Source: Candidatus Cohnella colombiensis
GTDB taxonomy: Bacteria > Bacillota > Bacilli > Paenibacillales > Paenibacillaceae
NCBI GenBank assembly: GCA_029203125.1
Contig: CP119317.1
Coordinates: 1,240,001-1,304,000, forward strand
Length of the DNA stretch: 64,000 nt
Direction of reading: 5' to 3'
Under the pieces are notes generated by a model, which was given only the letters and a program-made list of their open reading frames with translations, was not told the DNA's origin and did not search any database. The position numbers and the translations under genes are program-made. Numbering within the stretch: the first letter of the stretch is position 1; each line of letters begins with the position of its first letter. Below, one piece after another: positions 44,575-53,172 of the stretch.

Positions 44575-44588
44575 AAGGGCGAGAATTA

Positions 44589-44602
44589 TGAAAACCTTTT
44601 CA
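44589..44602. promoter_or_regulatory. Probable LacI-type operator 1
   Basis: TGAAAACCTTTTCA followed by AGAGAATG. It nearly matches the sequence before the binding-protein gene (45689-45702) and lies just after the promoter, suggesting autoregulation. Confidence 0.65.
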
Positions 44603-44634
44603 AGAGAATGTAATAGATTGTGTGGGATGAAGTG

Positions 44635-45651
44635 ATGAAACCAACGATTAAAGATGTCGCAAAGTTAGCCAATGTCTCCATAAGCACAGTCTCGAGAGTA
44701 ATGAATGCACCTGAAACGGTTATCGAACAGAAGCGGACTAAGGTTCAAACTGCGATTGAAAAGTTGAAATACAAACCGAACGCATTAGCAAGAGGACTGA
44801 TCTACAAGAAGACGAATACGCTTGGTGTTGTTATCCCGGATATCCGTAACGCCTATTATGCAGACATTATACGCGGAATGGAGGATGCATCTAAGAAGCT
44901 AGGCTATAACCTCATTATCTGCAATACGGATCGTGATAAAAATCGATTATTCTCGTACTTACACAGTTTCTATGAGAAGCAAGTCGATGGCATTCTTTAC
45001 ACGAGTGATCCAATCTATCCTGATTATTATAAAGAGTTTGAACGATTGAATATGCCAGTTGTTTTAGTATCGACGCATTCTATGGAATATAATATGCCCT
45101 CTGTCAAAATTGATGATGAACAGGCTGCATACGATGGAGTAAACTATTTGATTGCAGCTGGGCACCGCAATATTGGGATGGTTAGCTTCGATTTAAGCGA
45201 TTCAATTGCTGGTCAACCACGATATCAAGGCTTTGTACGTGCGTTAAGGGAGAATGATTTGGAGCACTGCAAGCATAATATTGTATATGTAGATGGCTGG
45301 ACTACGAACACATTAGGAGAAGGCACACAAATTTTAGAGCAGTTTCCTGATATTACTGCAATATTTACTGCATCAGATGAATTAGCTCTCGGTTTAATAT
45401 CAGATTTACATGATCGCGGAATAGCGGTTCCCGAACAAATCTCGGTGATGGGTTTCGATAATATTCGGTGGTCGAGCTTCTCGATTCCACGGTTGACGAC
45501 AGTAGCTCAACCAACATATGAGATCGGCTATCGTTCGGTCGAAAAGCTAGATACGCTCATCAATGGCGAGGAAGATCCGATTTTGCGGGAAATAGTGCCT
45601 CATACAATTATAGAAAGAGGATCAACGAAGAGGTATGAGGTCAAATCATAA
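44635..45651 (+). CDS. LacI-family sugar-responsive repressor
   Basis: 338 residues from the ATG at 44635. The N-terminal HTH (IKDVAKLANVSISTVSRVMN) is canonical, with the hinge helix KPNALARGLI. The rest is a periplasmic-binding-protein-like sugar domain (TNTLGVVIPDIRNAYYADII, MGFDNIRWSSFSIP). An upstream GTG at 44620 is in frame. It probably represses itself and the transporter/phosphorylase operon through the TGAAAA-n-CTTTTCA sites. Confidence 0.93.
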   Translation: MKPTIKDVAKLANVSISTVSRVMNAPETVIEQKRTKVQTAIEKLKYKPNALARGLIYKKTNTLGVVIPDIRNAYYADIIRGMEDASKKLGYNLIICNTDRDKNRLFSYLHSFYEKQVDGILYTSDPIYPDYYKEFERLNMPVVLVSTHSMEYNMPSVKIDDEQAAYDGVNYLIAAGHRNIGMVSFDLSDSIAGQPRYQGFVRALRENDLEHCKHNIVYVDGWTTNTLGEGTQILEQFPDITAIFTASDELALGLISDLHDRGIAVPEQISVMGFDNIRWSSFSIPRLTTVAQPTYEIGYRSVEKLDTLINGEEDPILREIVPHTIIERGSTKRYEVKS

Positions 45652-45688
45652 GTAAAGCTGTTGATTGTGGTAGAAATGAATCTGTTTT

Positions 45689-45702
45689 TGAAAAGCTTTT
45701 CA
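45689..45702. promoter_or_regulatory. Probable LacI-type operator 2
   Basis: TGAAAAGCTTTTCA is a perfect palindrome followed by GAGAATAG, as at operator 1. It lies about 135 bases before the sugar-binding protein gene. Confidence 0.7.
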
Positions 45703-45825
45703 GAGAATAGAAAAGTAATTTAAAATTGTTGTCGATAATCCAAGTGAACTAATTTAAGGGGGTGGTTACGTTTTATTGAAAGGAACTGTATTGAAACATT
45801 ATTAAATTTTAAGGGGATGAACTGC

Positions 45826-47226
45826 TTGAACAAAACGAAAAAGACAGGTTTTCTATTATTGGCTATGATACTTACGCTTTCATTGATTTTGTCGGCATGC
45901 GGTAGTAAGAACAATAATGAATCAGCTTCCTCACCTGCATCAAGCAAACCAGCAGAAAGCAAATCGAATACAGACACGGACAACAACGCAGGCGGTACCG
46001 CACTGGATGAAGCTTATGCTGGAAAGTATAAAGGCACTAAAGTAAGCATGTTCGGGCCTTTTGCAGATGCTGACCAAGTGAAATTCGAAGAAGCAATTAA
46101 AGCTTTCGAGGACAAAACAGGTATCGATATTCAATATGAAGGATCGAAGGAATTTGAAGCAACGATCTCCATTCGTATTGAAGGTGGTAACGCACCGGAT
46201 ATCGCTGACTTCCCACAACCGGGACTGCTCGCTAACTTTGCTAAGACAGGTAAAGTTATTGATGTTTCTACCTTCATGGATGCAAATAAGCTGAATGCTA
46301 ATTACAACAAGAGCTGGCTCGATATGGCGACAATGCCAGGACCAAGTGGCGACGTAATGGCTGGAATCTGGGCTCGTAGTAGCGTTAAGAGCTTAGTATG
46401 GTATCCGAAGAAAGAATTCGAAGCTGCTGGCTATCAAATTCCTAACACTTGGGATGAATTGCTCGCACTTAGCGATCAAATCGCTAAGGATGGAGATACA
46501 GCTTGGGCAATCGGAATCGAAAGTGGTGCGGCTACAGGTTGGGCTGCAACTGACTGGATCGAAGATATTATGCTTCGTACAACAACACCGGAAAACTATG
46601 ACAAGTGGGTTAAAGGTGAACTGCCGTTCACAGATCCAATTGTAAAAAATGCAGCTGAAAAAATGTCTGAAATTTGGTTGAACAAAGATTATGTATACGG
46701 CGGAACGAAATCAATCGTAACAACGTCGTTCGGGGATGCTCCAAAAGTGATGTTCGAAAACCCAGCTAAGGCGTTCTTGCATCGCCAAGCAAGCTTTATT
46801 ACTAGCTTCTTCCCACAAGATTTGAAATCCGGAGAAGATTATGATTGGTTCTACTTCCCGCCAATCGATCCACAGTATGGCAATCCAGTTCTCGTTGCTG
46901 GCGACATCTATGCAATGTTTAACGATCGTCCTGAAGTTCGCGCAGTTATGGAATTTTTCACAACCGGTGAATCCATTAAGACTTGGATCCAATCTGGTGG
47001 TGTAATTGCCCCAATGAATGATGCAGATTCTTCTTGGTATACGTCTGATGTAGAGCGCAGAATGGCTGAGCTTGTTAAAAATGCAACGACATTGCGCTTT
47101 GACGGATCTGACTTGATGCCTGGTGCTGTTGGTGCGGGTACGTTCTGGAAAGGTATGACTGATTATGTCAGTGGTACGGTTGATCTCGATAAAGCATTGA
47201 GCGAAATTCAAGCTGGTTGGAAATAA
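45826..47226 (+). CDS. Sugar ABC transporter substrate-binding lipoprotein
   Basis: 466 residues. A TTG at 45826 lies 9 bases after AAGGGG; the ATG at 45817 touches that site. The lipoprotein signal ends in LILSACGS. The mature protein has the family 1 solute-binding fold (KVSMFGPFADADQVKFEEAI, ISIRIEGGNAPDIADFPQPG). It binds an oligosaccharide outside the membrane for the two permeases downstream. No ATPase gene is present, so a shared MsmX-type ATPase is likely. Confidence 0.94.
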   Translation: MNKTKKTGFLLLAMILTLSLILSACGSKNNNESASSPASSKPAESKSNTDTDNNAGGTALDEAYAGKYKGTKVSMFGPFADADQVKFEEAIKAFEDKTGIDIQYEGSKEFEATISIRIEGGNAPDIADFPQPGLLANFAKTGKVIDVSTFMDANKLNANYNKSWLDMATMPGPSGDVMAGIWARSSVKSLVWYPKKEFEAAGYQIPNTWDELLALSDQIAKDGDTAWAIGIESGAATGWAATDWIEDIMLRTTTPENYDKWVKGELPFTDPIVKNAAEKMSEIWLNKDYVYGGTKSIVTTSFGDAPKVMFENPAKAFLHRQASFITSFFPQDLKSGEDYDWFYFPPIDPQYGNPVLVAGDIYAMFNDRPEVRAVMEFFTTGESIKTWIQSGGVIAPMNDADSSWYTSDVERRMAELVKNATTLRFDGSDLMPGAVGAGTFWKGMTDYVSGTVDLDKALSEIQAGWK

Positions 47227-47253
47227 GAGTTAGCTTGTACTAGTAAGTGAACA

Positions 47254-47293
47254 CGGAGGGCACTTTCGGGCAACGATAGCGGCCCTCCTTTTT
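47254..47293 (+). terminator. Hairpin terminator between binding protein and permease genes
   Basis: GGAGGGC (47255-47261) pairs with GCCCTCC (47282-47288), followed by TTTTTC. Partial read-through would give the usual excess of binding protein over permeases. Confidence 0.82.
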
Positions 47294-47363
47294 CATTCAA
47301 ACGGGTAACTAGATTGACAGATTGATGCCGCCATATCAAATTGGCTTGTGAAGGGAGATGACG

Positions 47364-48461
47364 ATGACGATGACAACATCTACGGCGAACAATGCCAAAT
47401 CAAACACCGCGCGCAAAGTACTATGGACGTTGTTAATTCCAGCGCTGAATGTCATCATTCACTCGGGAATCTTTATTTTTCTACGTGACTCTGAATTGAA
47501 TCCGGTGCTGTACGCTGTATTGGCAATCATTTGGGGTGTCGCCGGTGTATATATGATTTATTGGTCGTTCAATTGGCTCGTTGAGCAGTATTCAGATGCT
47601 TGGAAAAGACGGATTCAGCCGTTCGTGTTCGTAGGGCCAGCGTTTCTTCTACTTAGTTGGTTGTTACTCATACCAACCATTCGTACGTTCTATATGAGCT
47701 TTCTGGATGCTAGCTCGGATAAGTTTGTCGGCTTTGCCAACTACGCAGCAGTATTCACGAATCGATTGTTGCTGACTGCACTACGAAACAATCTGTTATG
47801 GGTTGTATTCGGTGCAACAGCATGTATTGTGTTAGGATTGCTCATTGCTGTACTTGCAGACCGCAGTAGCTTTGAGAAAATTGCGAAGGCGATTATTTTC
47901 TTGCCGATGGCGATTTCCTTCGTAGCGGCAGGCGTTATTTGGAAGTTTATTTACTACTACCAGCCGGGTGACGAGCAGGTTGGGTTGTTAAATGCAATCG
48001 TTGTGCTGTTTGGAGGAGAACCTCAAGCGTGGACGAGTATGATGCAGCCATGGAATAATCTCTTCCTAATCGCTATTCTCGTTTGGATGCAAACCGGGTT
48101 CGCGATGGTCATCTTCTCAGCGGCGCTTAAAGGTGTGCCCGAGGATATGCTTGAAGCGGCGAGAATGGACGGCGCAGGGGAAATACGCATCTTTATGAAG
48201 ATTATTCTACCGTTCATTAAGGCGACAGTCATTTCGGTTACGACGACAATTATTGTGTTTACACTCAAAATTTTCGACGTGGTTATGGTCATGACGGGGG
48301 GTCAATATGACACTGAGGTTGTGGCAACGCAATTTTACCGGCAGCTGTTCATGTATCAGAACTACGGCTATGGCTCAACGCTCGCGATTGTATTATTGAT
48401 TGCTGTCATTCCTGTCATCATTATTAATTTACGTCAGCTTCGTAAACAGGGGGGATTCTGA
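47364..48461 (+). CDS. ABC sugar permease, MalF-like
   Basis: 365 residues from the ATG at 47364, about 7 bases after AAGGGAG; ATGs at 47358 and 47370 are alternatives. About eight membrane helices. The two N-terminal helices form an extra domain before the six-helix core. The EAA loop is EDMLEAARMDGAGEIRIFMK IILP in the C-terminal half. It pairs with the next permease, whose start overlaps its last base. Confidence 0.93.
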   Translation: MTMTTSTANNAKSNTARKVLWTLLIPALNVIIHSGIFIFLRDSELNPVLYAVLAIIWGVAGVYMIYWSFNWLVEQYSDAWKRRIQPFVFVGPAFLLLSWLLLIPTIRTFYMSFLDASSDKFVGFANYAAVFTNRLLLTALRNNLLWVVFGATACIVLGLLIAVLADRSSFEKIAKAIIFLPMAISFVAAGVIWKFIYYYQPGDEQVGLLNAIVVLFGGEPQAWTSMMQPWNNLFLIAILVWMQTGFAMVIFSAALKGVPEDMLEAARMDGAGEIRIFMKIILPFIKATVISVTTTIIVFTLKIFDVVMVMTGGQYDTEVVATQFYRQLFMYQNYGYGSTLAIVLLIAVIPVIIINLRQLRKQGGF

Positions 48462-49549
48462 TGCATAGAAAACGGAAAAGCTCCAAAGCGGTCGTCAATG
48501 TGATCCTTGCAGTGATCTGTTTGATCTGGCTCATTCCAACCTTTGGTTTACTCGTGTCTTCCTTCAGACCCGCTACAGAAATATTAAAATCGGGTTGGTG
48601 GACCGTATTTCCTCATAAGGAATTTGTTTCGCAAGAACAGATTCAGCTTCCTAAAGATACGGATTTGCGTGAACCTATTGATGTGAACGGCACAATCTAC
48701 ACAGATGAAGAGCTTCGTTCGGGAGTTAAAGCTCCTGATGGCTCGCGCTTAATATGGGAAAACCGTCGTGCCAGAACGATTAATGTACAGGAATCCGCTT
48801 GGACGATGAACACTGAATTCACTACTGAAAACTATAATGGTGTCCTTACCGGGAAGAAGTATCAAATTACAGATACAGATGGCTCTGTGAAGACAAAGCA
48901 AGGAAGCGGAATGTCACGAGCGTTTCTGAATACGCTCATAGTTTCGATTCCTGCTACGATTATTCCAATCCTGATCGCAACCTTCGCAGCCTATGCATTC
49001 GCATGGCTAAGGTTCCCGTTCCGCAAGACGATGTTCGTTATCGTCATTATGCTGCTGGTCGTTCCGATACAGGTAGCGATGATACCGATTTTGAAGGATT
49101 ATACCTCACTGGGGCTCAACGGAACGTTCTTAGGGGTTTGGATAGCGCATGCCGGATTTGGACTGCCATTGGCAACGTACTTCATGTATTCCTACATAAG
49201 TCAGTTGCCTAAGGATTTATTTGAATCTGCATTCATGGATGGCGCATCTAACTTTACGATCTTTACAAAGCTGATTTTGCCACTTGCCGTACCGTCAATC
49301 GCGTCGATTAGTATTTTCCAATTCCTCTGGGTTTGGAACGATTACTTAGTCTCGCTAATCTTCATAGGAAGTCAGCCAGATGTACAGGTGCTATCGATGA
49401 AGATTGCAGACATGGTAGGGACGCGTGGTAACGACTGGCATCTTCTGACTGCTGCTGCCTTCATATCCATGCTAATGCCACTTGCAGTATTTTTCGGATT
49501 ACAGAAATATTTTGTTCGTGGTTTGCTTGGCGGTTCAGTTAAGGGGTAA
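48461..49549 (+). CDS. ABC sugar permease, MalG-like
   Basis: 362 residues. Six membrane helices and the EAA loop FESAFMDGASNFTIFTKLIL. Between the first and second helices is an extracellular insert of about 100 residues (roughly 45-145), which makes the protein longer than the usual 280. The insert may contact the binding protein. It completes the importer, and the GH65 fusion gene follows after 30 bases. Confidence 0.93.
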   Translation: MHRKRKSSKAVVNVILAVICLIWLIPTFGLLVSSFRPATEILKSGWWTVFPHKEFVSQEQIQLPKDTDLREPIDVNGTIYTDEELRSGVKAPDGSRLIWENRRARTINVQESAWTMNTEFTTENYNGVLTGKKYQITDTDGSVKTKQGSGMSRAFLNTLIVSIPATIIPILIATFAAYAFAWLRFPFRKTMFVIVIMLLVVPIQVAMIPILKDYTSLGLNGTFLGVWIAHAGFGLPLATYFMYSYISQLPKDLFESAFMDGASNFTIFTKLILPLAVPSIASISIFQFLWVWNDYLVSLIFIGSQPDVQVLSMKIADMVGTRGNDWHLLTAAAFISMLMPLAVFFGLQKYFVRGLLGGSVKG

Positions 49550-49579
49550 AGACACAGCTAATGACAGTGGAGGAACAAA

Positions 49580-52576
49580 ATGAAGCCATTCGTTGCACCA
49601 AAACCAATCTATCCATTGGACCAGTGGAAATTGATTGAGGAACGCTTTGAGGAACAGTACCGTCAGCGCAATGAAACGATGTTTGCGTTAGGCAATGGAT
49701 ATATCGGTATGCGAGGTAATTTTGAGGAAAATGATGCAGAACAACGCCGTGAAGGTGTAATTGGAACGTATTTGAACGGTTTCTACGATTCAGAGCCGAT
49801 CATTTACCCTGAAGGTGCATACGGATTTGCGAAAAATAGTCAAACGATGCTGAATGTGGCAGATGCAAAAATTTTCCAGATCGAGATTGATGGACAACGC
49901 TTCGGCTTATATTCGGGCAAGGTGCTAGATTATCGTCGAGAGCTGGATATGCGTACGGGTGAGCTTACACGATTCGTAACATGGGAGTCGGATTCGGGCA
50001 AACAATTACGGATTGTATTTCGTCGCATCGTCAGTTTGAATGATAAGCACCTTGCTGCGATCCGATGCGAAGTTACTGCACTTAACTTCACAGGGCAAGT
50101 TGCACTGTACTCTTCTATTAATGGAGAGGTAAGCAATCAAGCTGCTTCTGATGACCCACGAATCGGTGCTTCGTTCTCAGGTCAAGTGCTACAGACGGAA
50201 AGCGTAGGAGCTGAAGCTGGTAGGCTGTGGATCAAGCAACGGACGAAGCATACGGGCTTTGTGCTATATACATCAGCCGCGCATACAGTTGAAGCGGGAG
50301 TCGTTGTATTAACAGAGCATAGTGCAGTGCAACAGTTAGCTACTGTTAAGTATGTGATGCAACTTAAAGAGAATGAAACCGTTGCTGTGGTCAAATCGAT
50401 TGCTTACTATTCGTCGCGTGATTATTCAGAGAAAGAGTTAGCTATCAAGGCGAATCAATTGCTAGATGAGGCGACTAGCATCCAATATTCAGCGTTACAG
50501 AAAAAGCAAATCGCATTTCTGAACGATTTTTGGAAGCATGCGGATGTCCAAATTGAGGGCGATCATGCGCTTCAGCAAGGAATTCGTTACAACGCCTATC
50601 AATTGCTTCAATCGACTGGACGAGATGGCAAAACGAACATCGGAGCGAAAGGTTTAACGGGCGAAGGTTACGAGGGGCATTACTTTTGGGATACGGAAAC
50701 ATTCGTGCTTCCATTCTTTATCTACACAAATCCGAAGATTGCTAGAGCATTGCTCAGTTATCGCTCCGGCACACTTGATCATGCTAGAGCTAGAGCAAGA
50801 GAGATGTCTCAGCTAGGAGCATTGTATCCGTGGAGAACGATCAATGGGGAAGAGACGTCTGCTTATTATCCTGCTGGGACAGCACAGGTTCACATTAATG
50901 CAGACATTATTCATGGTTTGAAGCAATACTTCGGTGCGTCTGGCGACGAACAGTTTTTATTAGAGCATGGAGCCGAGATGCTGTTCGAAACCGCGCGTTT
51001 TTGGGTAGATCTCGGATATCATAACGAACGACGTGGCGGTCAGTTTTGCATTGATGCTGTTACTGGGCCAGATGAATATACGGCGATCGTCAATAACAAT
51101 GTATATACGAATGTGATGGCAAAGGATCATCTCGAATTTGCATCGCAAACATATGATTGGTTGAAGGAACAGCAGCATGAACGATTCACTGAATTGATAG
51201 AGGGTATTAAGCTAACTCCGGATGAGCCACAGGCTTGGCGACGAGCTGCCGAGCTAATGTTCATTCCATACGATGAAGAGCTTGGCATCGTAGCTCAAGA
51301 CGATACATTTCTACAGAAGAAGAGATGGGATTTTGCGAATACGCCAGAAGATCGCTATCCGCTACTGCTCCATTATCACCCGCTCGTCATTTACCGTCAT
51401 CAGGTGCTTAAGCAAGCGGACGTCGTACTCGCCTTATTTTTACAAAGTCATCGGTTTTCTCTTGCCGAGAAAATTAGAAATTATAATTTCTATGAACAAA
51501 TTACGACGCATGATTCATCGTTGTCTCCGTGTATTCACAGCATTGTTGCTACAGAAATCGGATACGTGGATAAAGCCTATGAATATTTCATGCGTACAGT
51601 AAGAATGGACTTAGACGATTTGAATGGAAATGTGGCAGATGGGCTACATACTGCATCTATGGCAGGCTCATGGCTGTCGATTGTGAATGGATTTGCTGGT
51701 ATGAGAGACGATGGCGACACGCTCAGCTTTAAGCCAATTGTTCCGAAGGGGTGGCAAGGCTATCGCTTTAGAATTACGTATCATGAGCGTTTAATCGACA
51801 TTAAGGTCACATCAAGTGCTGCTACGTACCGGTTATTGGAAGGGCAGCCATTGTCGATCGTTCATCGATCCCATGAGCTTGAATTAGTTGTCGGTAATGA
51901 TGTGGAAGTTAGTATGGATCATCCGTTAGAAGCAGTTCTCTTTGATTTAGATGGCGTAATCACGGATACAGCGGAGTTCCATTACGAAGCGTGGAAGCAC
52001 ATTGCAAATGAACTTAAGCTACCCTTCAATCGGGAGCTGAACGAGCAGCTTAAAGGCGTTGGTCGACTGGAGTCATTGGACATTATTTTAGGTACTGCTG
52101 GAGCGACCCTTACGAAGGAAGATAAGCAGCAATTGGCTACGCGCAAAAATGAGATCTACATGCAATTGGTCGATCAGATGAAACCGACGCACCTGTTGCC
52201 AGGCATCATGGATTTGCTTCAGCAGTTGAAGGAGAAGGGCTTGAAGCTTGCGATCGCATCGGCAAGTCGGAACGCGGTTACGGTGTTGAACAAGCTTCAG
52301 ATTATTGACTTTTTTGATATCATTGTTGATCCAGATTCGTTGCAGAAGGGTAAGCCTGATCCTGAAATATTTATAAAAGCTGCAGAACAGCTAGGTGTAG
52401 ATGTGGAAAGCTGTATTGCGATTGAAGATTCGTTCTCAGGCATAGCTGCAATAAAAGCCGCGAATATGGTCGCCATAGGTGTGGGAGACTCTGATGTGTT
52501 AAAGCAAGCTAACGTAGTCGTAAGTGATACCGAGCAATTAACGTTGGCATTACTTGTGAATAGCTGGAAAGCATAA
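49580..52576 (+). CDS. Fusion of GH65 disaccharide phosphorylase and beta-phosphoglucomutase
   Basis: 998 residues. Residues 1 to about 770 form a GH65 phosphorylase: RNETMFALGNGYIGMRGNF, HYFWDTETFVLPFF, and the general acid Glu499 in VTGPDEYTAIVNNN. After a short linker, about 785-998 is a complete HAD beta-phosphoglucomutase (VLFDLDGVITDTAEFHYEAW with Asp789 as phospho-acceptor, SASRNAV, GKPDPEIF, IEDSFSGI). The first half would split an imported disaccharide (trehalose, maltose, kojibiose or nigerose) with phosphate to glucose and beta-glucose 1-phosphate. The second half converts that to glucose 6-phosphate. No stop or frameshift separates the parts. Confidence 0.93.
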   Translation: MKPFVAPKPIYPLDQWKLIEERFEEQYRQRNETMFALGNGYIGMRGNFEENDAEQRREGVIGTYLNGFYDSEPIIYPEGAYGFAKNSQTMLNVADAKIFQIEIDGQRFGLYSGKVLDYRRELDMRTGELTRFVTWESDSGKQLRIVFRRIVSLNDKHLAAIRCEVTALNFTGQVALYSSINGEVSNQAASDDPRIGASFSGQVLQTESVGAEAGRLWIKQRTKHTGFVLYTSAAHTVEAGVVVLTEHSAVQQLATVKYVMQLKENETVAVVKSIAYYSSRDYSEKELAIKANQLLDEATSIQYSALQKKQIAFLNDFWKHADVQIEGDHALQQGIRYNAYQLLQSTGRDGKTNIGAKGLTGEGYEGHYFWDTETFVLPFFIYTNPKIARALLSYRSGTLDHARARAREMSQLGALYPWRTINGEETSAYYPAGTAQVHINADIIHGLKQYFGASGDEQFLLEHGAEMLFETARFWVDLGYHNERRGGQFCIDAVTGPDEYTAIVNNNVYTNVMAKDHLEFASQTYDWLKEQQHERFTELIEGIKLTPDEPQAWRRAAELMFIPYDEELGIVAQDDTFLQKKRWDFANTPEDRYPLLLHYHPLVIYRHQVLKQADVVLALFLQSHRFSLAEKIRNYNFYEQITTHDSSLSPCIHSIVATEIGYVDKAYEYFMRTVRMDLDDLNGNVADGLHTASMAGSWLSIVNGFAGMRDDGDTLSFKPIVPKGWQGYRFRITYHERLIDIKVTSSAATYRLLEGQPLSIVHRSHELELVVGNDVEVSMDHPLEAVLFDLDGVITDTAEFHYEAWKHIANELKLPFNRELNEQLKGVGRLESLDIILGTAGATLTKEDKQQLATRKNEIYMQLVDQMKPTHLLPGIMDLLQQLKEKGLKLAIASASRNAVTVLNKLQIIDFFDIIVDPDSLQKGKPDPEIFIKAAEQLGVDVESCIAIEDSFSGIAAIKAANMVAIGVGDSDVLKQANVVVSDTEQLTLALLVNSWKA

Positions 52577-52579
52577 ATA

Positions 52580-52628
52580 AAGCCTGTGCCAGTCTAGGGG
52601 ATTACCTAGAGAGGTACAGGCTTTATCG
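52580..52628. terminator. Bidirectional terminator between the GH65 fusion and the LytTR gene
   Basis: AAAGCCTGTGCC pairs with GGTACAGGCTTTAT, with an inner TCTAGG/CCTAGA hairpin. Two convergent genes end here. Confidence 0.88.
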
Positions 52629-52949
52629 TTATTGTGCAAGCAATTCTCGTATCATCTGCTGCTTGCGTGGTGAGCAATACACCCGCTTGGATGAATCTCC
52701 AAACACGATGTATTCATTCCCCATGGATGCAATATTGCGAATGTTGACATAACAATCGGATGAAACTTTGAAAAAGGTGCTGTGATCTGTTATGATCCGA
52801 CTTCTTTCTTCTGCGGACATTCTCTTTTTGATGTTGTAATTACGTCCGTGGAAGCTAATCAGTCCCTGTGTTCCTACACGAAAGTAGAGCGTATCTGCCT
52901 TCGGGTCGAAATCCTCATACACATTTTTCTGCTGTAACGCTACATTCAT
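52629..52949 (-). CDS. Stand-alone LytTR-type DNA-binding protein
   Basis: 106 residues. The C-terminal half (TFFKVSSDCYVNIRNIASM, NEYIVFGDSSKRVYCSPRK) fits the LytTR beta fold. The N-terminal half (DTLYFRVGTQGLISFHGRN) may complete it. There is no receiver domain, so it is not a normal response regulator; solitary LytTR proteins act as small regulators. A perfect CcpA site lies 32 bases before its start on the coding strand. Targets unknown. Confidence 0.75.
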   Translation of the reverse strand: MNVALQQKNVYEDFDPKADTLYFRVGTQGLISFHGRNYNIKKRMSAEERSRIITDHSTFFKVSSDCYVNIRNIASMGNEYIVFGDSSKRVYCSPRKQQMIRELLAQ

Positions 52950-52980
52950 CGTTCCAATCCCCCTTAGAATGATGTGTTCT

Positions 52981-52994
52981 TGGTAGCGCTTTCA
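52981..52994 (-). promoter_or_regulatory. Perfect cre site upstream of the LytTR gene
   Basis: Read on the minus strand, TGAAAGCGCTACCA fits every position of TGWAARCGYTWNCW. A TATACT -10-like element precedes it, so CcpA bound here would block transcription of the LytTR gene. Confidence 0.75.
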
Positions 52995-53130
52995 GTATAT
53001 CATGATTTTAATGGGATTGGTAGATATGCTAAAAAAAATTATGGATTGTTACAACATGATTATTGTGAAAGGCAAAAGTAATTTTTTGTATGAAACAATT
53101 GTTTGCAAAAGATGACAACAAGATGAAAAG

Positions 53131-53172
53131 CTGATGTAGAGCCAGACAGGCCTCTACATCAGCTTTTTTGTG
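53131..53172. terminator. Terminator after the GH51 gene
   Basis: AAGCTGATGTAGAG pairs with CTCTACATCAGCTT. It lies directly after the minus-strand GH51 stop and is also followed by TTTTTTG on the plus strand. Confidence 0.88.

Noticed and set aside
46711..47211. 166-codon frame antisense to the sugar-binding protein
   Set aside because: Lies wholly opposite a clear lipoprotein gene; no ribosome binding site or family.
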